From positions 1 through 7,803 of the forward strand of contig URFQ01000100.1 of assembly GCA_900547195.1 (NCBI GenBank): 7,803 nt of DNA, given 5' to 3'. The position numbers were made by a program, and so were the translations under genes. This document shows positions 6,505 through 7,803 of this stretch, piece by piece. The DNA is from an uncultured Butyricicoccus sp. GTDB lineage: Bacteria > Bacillota > Clostridia > Oscillospirales > Butyricicoccaceae. Each line of letters starts with the position of its first letter. The first letter of the stretch is position 1. Under the pieces are notes generated by a model. It saw only the letters and a program-made list of their open reading frames with translations, did not search any database and was not told the origin of the DNA.

Positions 6505-7082
6505 TTAAAATGAAAAAACGCGGCGCGGTCTATGGGATTATCGCACTTATGCTTGGCGTTGCGGTGTATTTGAACTGGAGTTATGTCAGCACGCCGGATG
6601 ACTTGTTGGTGGCTGGACAAGTGGATCGCGAAGGGACGGCCGATAAAGCGAAAGATGGAAAGGATCAGCCGGACAGTTCGCAGGATACGGCGTCGGATGC
6701 TTCTGCTGACACCGAGGCAGTTTCGGCACAAGACTATTTTGCACAATCCAGATTGTCCCGCGAAAAAGCGCGGGATGAAGCCATCAGCATCCTTAAAGAT
6801 ACACTTGGGGATGAAGCGACCGATGAAAAAGGCAAGGAACTAGCCAGCACACAGATCTCACAATTGGCGGAGGATTCGGTAACCGAGGCTCGGATTGAGA
6901 GCCTGATTAAAGCAAAGGGCTACAGCGAAGCCGTTGTCTTTTTGGGTTCGGACAGCGTAAATGTGATTGTCGCCCCGCCGCAGGCAGGGTTTACGGAAAC
7001 AGACGCATCCAAAATCCGGGATATCGTAGTGGCTGAAACCTCGCTGAGCGCGAGCCAAATCAAAATTGTGGAAGCAGGATAA
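6501..7082 (+). CDS. spoIIIAH: Stage III sporulation protein AH, SpoIIQ partner
   Basis: Mother-cell membrane protein whose extracellular domain binds forespore SpoIIQ across the intermembrane space, linking the two halves of the channel. 193 residues (218 in B. subtilis). A single membrane segment (about 9-25) follows a basic N-terminus (MIKMKKR), then an Asp/Ser/Ala-rich flexible linker (about 42-76), then a YscJ/FliF-like ring-building domain (about 79-191) with YFAQSRLSREKARDEAI (79-95), IESLIKAKGYSEAVVFLG (132-149) and the strand SVNVIVAP (152-159). ATG 6501 has AGGAGG (6488-6493) at 7 nt and overlaps the spoIIIAG stop. Last gene of the operon; no terminator is visible after it, so some transcripts may run on towards the Asp23 gene. 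The forespore partner gene spoIIQ is not in the window. Confidence 0.96.
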   Translation: MIKMKKRGAVYGIIALMLGVAVYLNWSYVSTPDDLLVAGQVDREGTADKAKDGKDQPDSSQDTASDASADTEAVSAQDYFAQSRLSREKARDEAISILKDTLGDEATDEKGKELASTQISQLAEDSVTEARIESLIKAKGYSEAVVFLGSDSVNVIVAPPQAGFTETDASKIRDIVVAETSLSASQIKIVEAG

Positions 7083-7121
7083 ACAACTTTATGGGGTTCT
7101 TTGAGAAATGGCGATTAAGCC

Positions 7122-7151
7122 TTGGCATTCCTGGCCATACTGTGATATAAT
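7122..7151 (+). promoter_or_regulatory. Sigma-A promoter of the Asp23 family gene
   Basis: TTGGCA (7122-7127, five of six consensus bases), an 18-bp spacer, and TATAAT (7146-7151) preceded by TG one base upstream (7143-7144), an extended -10. Transcription should start near 7158 and leave a leader of about 105 nt before the ATG at 7263. The gene can therefore be expressed in vegetative cells independently of the sporulation operon upstream. Confidence 0.82.
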
Positions 7152-7204
7152 GATTTCATAAAATATGCCAGTGTGTTCGAATGGCCACATGCGCATATCA
7201 CAGT
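7139..7204. repeat. Inverted and direct half-sites around the Asp23 gene promoter
   Basis: ACTGTGATAT (7139-7148) and ATATCACAGT (7195-7204) form a perfect 10-bp inverted repeat; the left arm overlaps the -10 element. A third copy, ATATGCCAGT (7163-7172), matches the right arm at 8 of 10 positions and the same orientation. A second inverted pair, TGGCCAT (7132-7138) and ATGGCCA (7181-7187), crosses the first, so both cannot form together in a simple RNA fold. This may be an operator set or alternative leader hairpins. Confidence 0.5.
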
Positions 7205-7262
7205 TGTTTTCCGCGGGTTATTCATGCTGCTGCGGTAATCATCTAGAAAAGGAGCGTTTAAT

Positions 7263-7685
7263 ATGGCTGATCACAAGGATTACTGGACCACTGCGGGCGA
7301 CCAGGGTACGATCAAAATTTCTGAAGACGTTGTCGCGTCGATTGCCGCGTTGGCGGCGTCTGAAACAGAAGGCGTCAGCGGCCTGTACTCCAGCTTTACA
7401 AATGATATCGCAAGCTTCCTGGGCAAGAAAAACCTCGCGAAAGGCGTTCGGGTTGTTCTCGGAGATGATGATACGGTAGAGGTTGAAATCTGCTATTTGG
7501 CCAAGTATGGTTTCAGCATTTGCGAGGTGGCAAAGAATGTGCAGGAAGCGGTTCGTACCTCTGTCGAAGCGATGACTGGTCTCAGCACCTCTGCTGTCAA
7601 TATTTATGTGGGCGGCGTTACCTTTGACGCTTCGGAAGAAAGCGCGGTTGCCGCTGTGCCTGAGACCCAAGAAAAAAATAATTGA
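7263..7685 (+). CDS. Asp23/Gls24 family envelope stress protein (YqhY-like)
   Basis: Small Asp23/Gls24 family protein of 140 residues, the same family as B. subtilis YqhY, which sits in the equivalent place after spoIIIA-accBC. Molecular function is unclear: members have been linked to cell envelope stress, and YqhY to acetyl-CoA carboxylase regulation. Seen: GTIKISEDVVASIAALAASETEGVSGLY (15-42), the typical start of the domain, an alternating strand KGVRVVLGDDDTVEVEICYLAKYG (60-83), the helix EVAKNVQEAVRTSVEAMTG (88-106), then the final strand SAVNIYVGGVTF (109-120). The tail is Glu/Ala-rich. The start has AAGGAG (7249-7254) at 8 nt. It has its own promoter and a strong terminator, so it forms a single-gene unit. 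Confidence 0.95.
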   Translation: MADHKDYWTTAGDQGTIKISEDVVASIAALAASETEGVSGLYSSFTNDIASFLGKKNLAKGVRVVLGDDDTVEVEICYLAKYGFSICEVAKNVQEAVRTSVEAMTGLSTSAVNIYVGGVTFDASEESAVAAVPETQEKNN

Positions 7686-7694
7686 AAATATGTT

Positions 7695-7729
7695 GACGCG
7701 GAGAAGCCGAGGCTTTCCCGCGTCTTTTT
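7695..7729 (+). terminator. Intrinsic terminator after the Asp23 family gene
   Basis: GACGCGGAGAAGCC (7695-7708) pairs with GGCTTTCCCGCGTC (7711-7724) with one A-C mismatch and one G-T pair; the top pair probably opens to give a four-base loop. Five T residues follow (7725-7729). It begins 9 bp after the stop codon. Confidence 0.95.
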
Positions 7730-7778
7730 AAAATTTGGAGTTTTGCATTGGGGGGGAGTGTCCGAAATAAAGATTTTA

Positions 7779-7787
7779 TGATATAAT
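7779..7787 (+). promoter_or_regulatory. Extended -10 promoter for the next, off-window gene
   Basis: TGATATAAT gives a perfect TATAAT (7782-7787) with the TG extension, as at the Asp23 gene promoter. No good -35 element is seen at 16-18 bp; the best placement is poor. A run of seven G residues (7750-7756) lies a few bases further upstream. The start point would fall near 7794, practically on ATG 7795. Confidence 0.6.
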
Positions 7788-7803
7788 AAGGGTCATGAGA
7801 AAG

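Noticed and set aside
7083..7210. Terminator for the spoIIIA operon in the gap after spoIIIAH
   Set aside because: The only sizeable inverted repeat has a 46-nt loop and is followed by TTGTTTTCC instead of a clean T tract, so it does not resemble an intrinsic terminator.
7795..7803. CDS start ATG AGA AAG at the right edge, possibly nusB
   Set aside because: Only three codons are visible, the ribosome site is too close (AGGG ending 2 nt before), and the predicted transcription start falls on the ATG. Gene identity cannot be supported from the window.

Overview
The window fits an endospore-forming member of the Clostridia. It carries a complete eight-gene spoIIIA operon, an Asp23 family gene next to it, and a T-box-controlled aromatic amino acid operon. 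Base composition is roughly balanced and Shine-Dalgarno sites are strong, which suggests a mesophilic Oscillospirales-like lineage; that placement is inference.

Layout. Minus strand, 1-2280: a consensus sigma-A promoter (2252-2280) drives a T-box leader (about 1971-2245) that ends in an intrinsic terminator. It is followed by aroF (type I-beta DAHP synthase) and aroB (3-dehydroquinate synthase, cut by the window edge). These enzymes make the first two steps of the shikimate pathway. The specifier loop reads TTC (Phe), and the T-box bulge base fits a tRNA with discriminator A, so the operon appears to respond to uncharged tRNA-Phe.

Plus strand, 2304-7082: a candidate sigma-E promoter, then spoIIIAA-AB-AC-AD-AE-AF-AG-AH, tightly packed and partly overlapping. 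Together they encode the mother-cell half of the SpoIIIA-SpoIIQ channel ('feeding tube') that joins mother cell and forespore after engulfment: ATPase (AA), GspF-like protein (AB), small membrane proteins (AC, AD), polytopic membrane protein (AE), and ring-forming proteins (AF, AG, AH).

Plus strand, 7083-7803: a 180-bp gap holding a sigma-A promoter with a set of related half-sites around it, then an Asp23/Gls24 (YqhY-like) gene, a strong terminator, and an extended -10 promoter for a gene that starts at or beyond the window edge.

The gene content is well known, and I see no clearly new system. The points most worth checking are regulatory: the Phe T-box on aroF-aroB, the very short predicted spoIIIA leader, and the repeated half-sites at the asp23 promoter.
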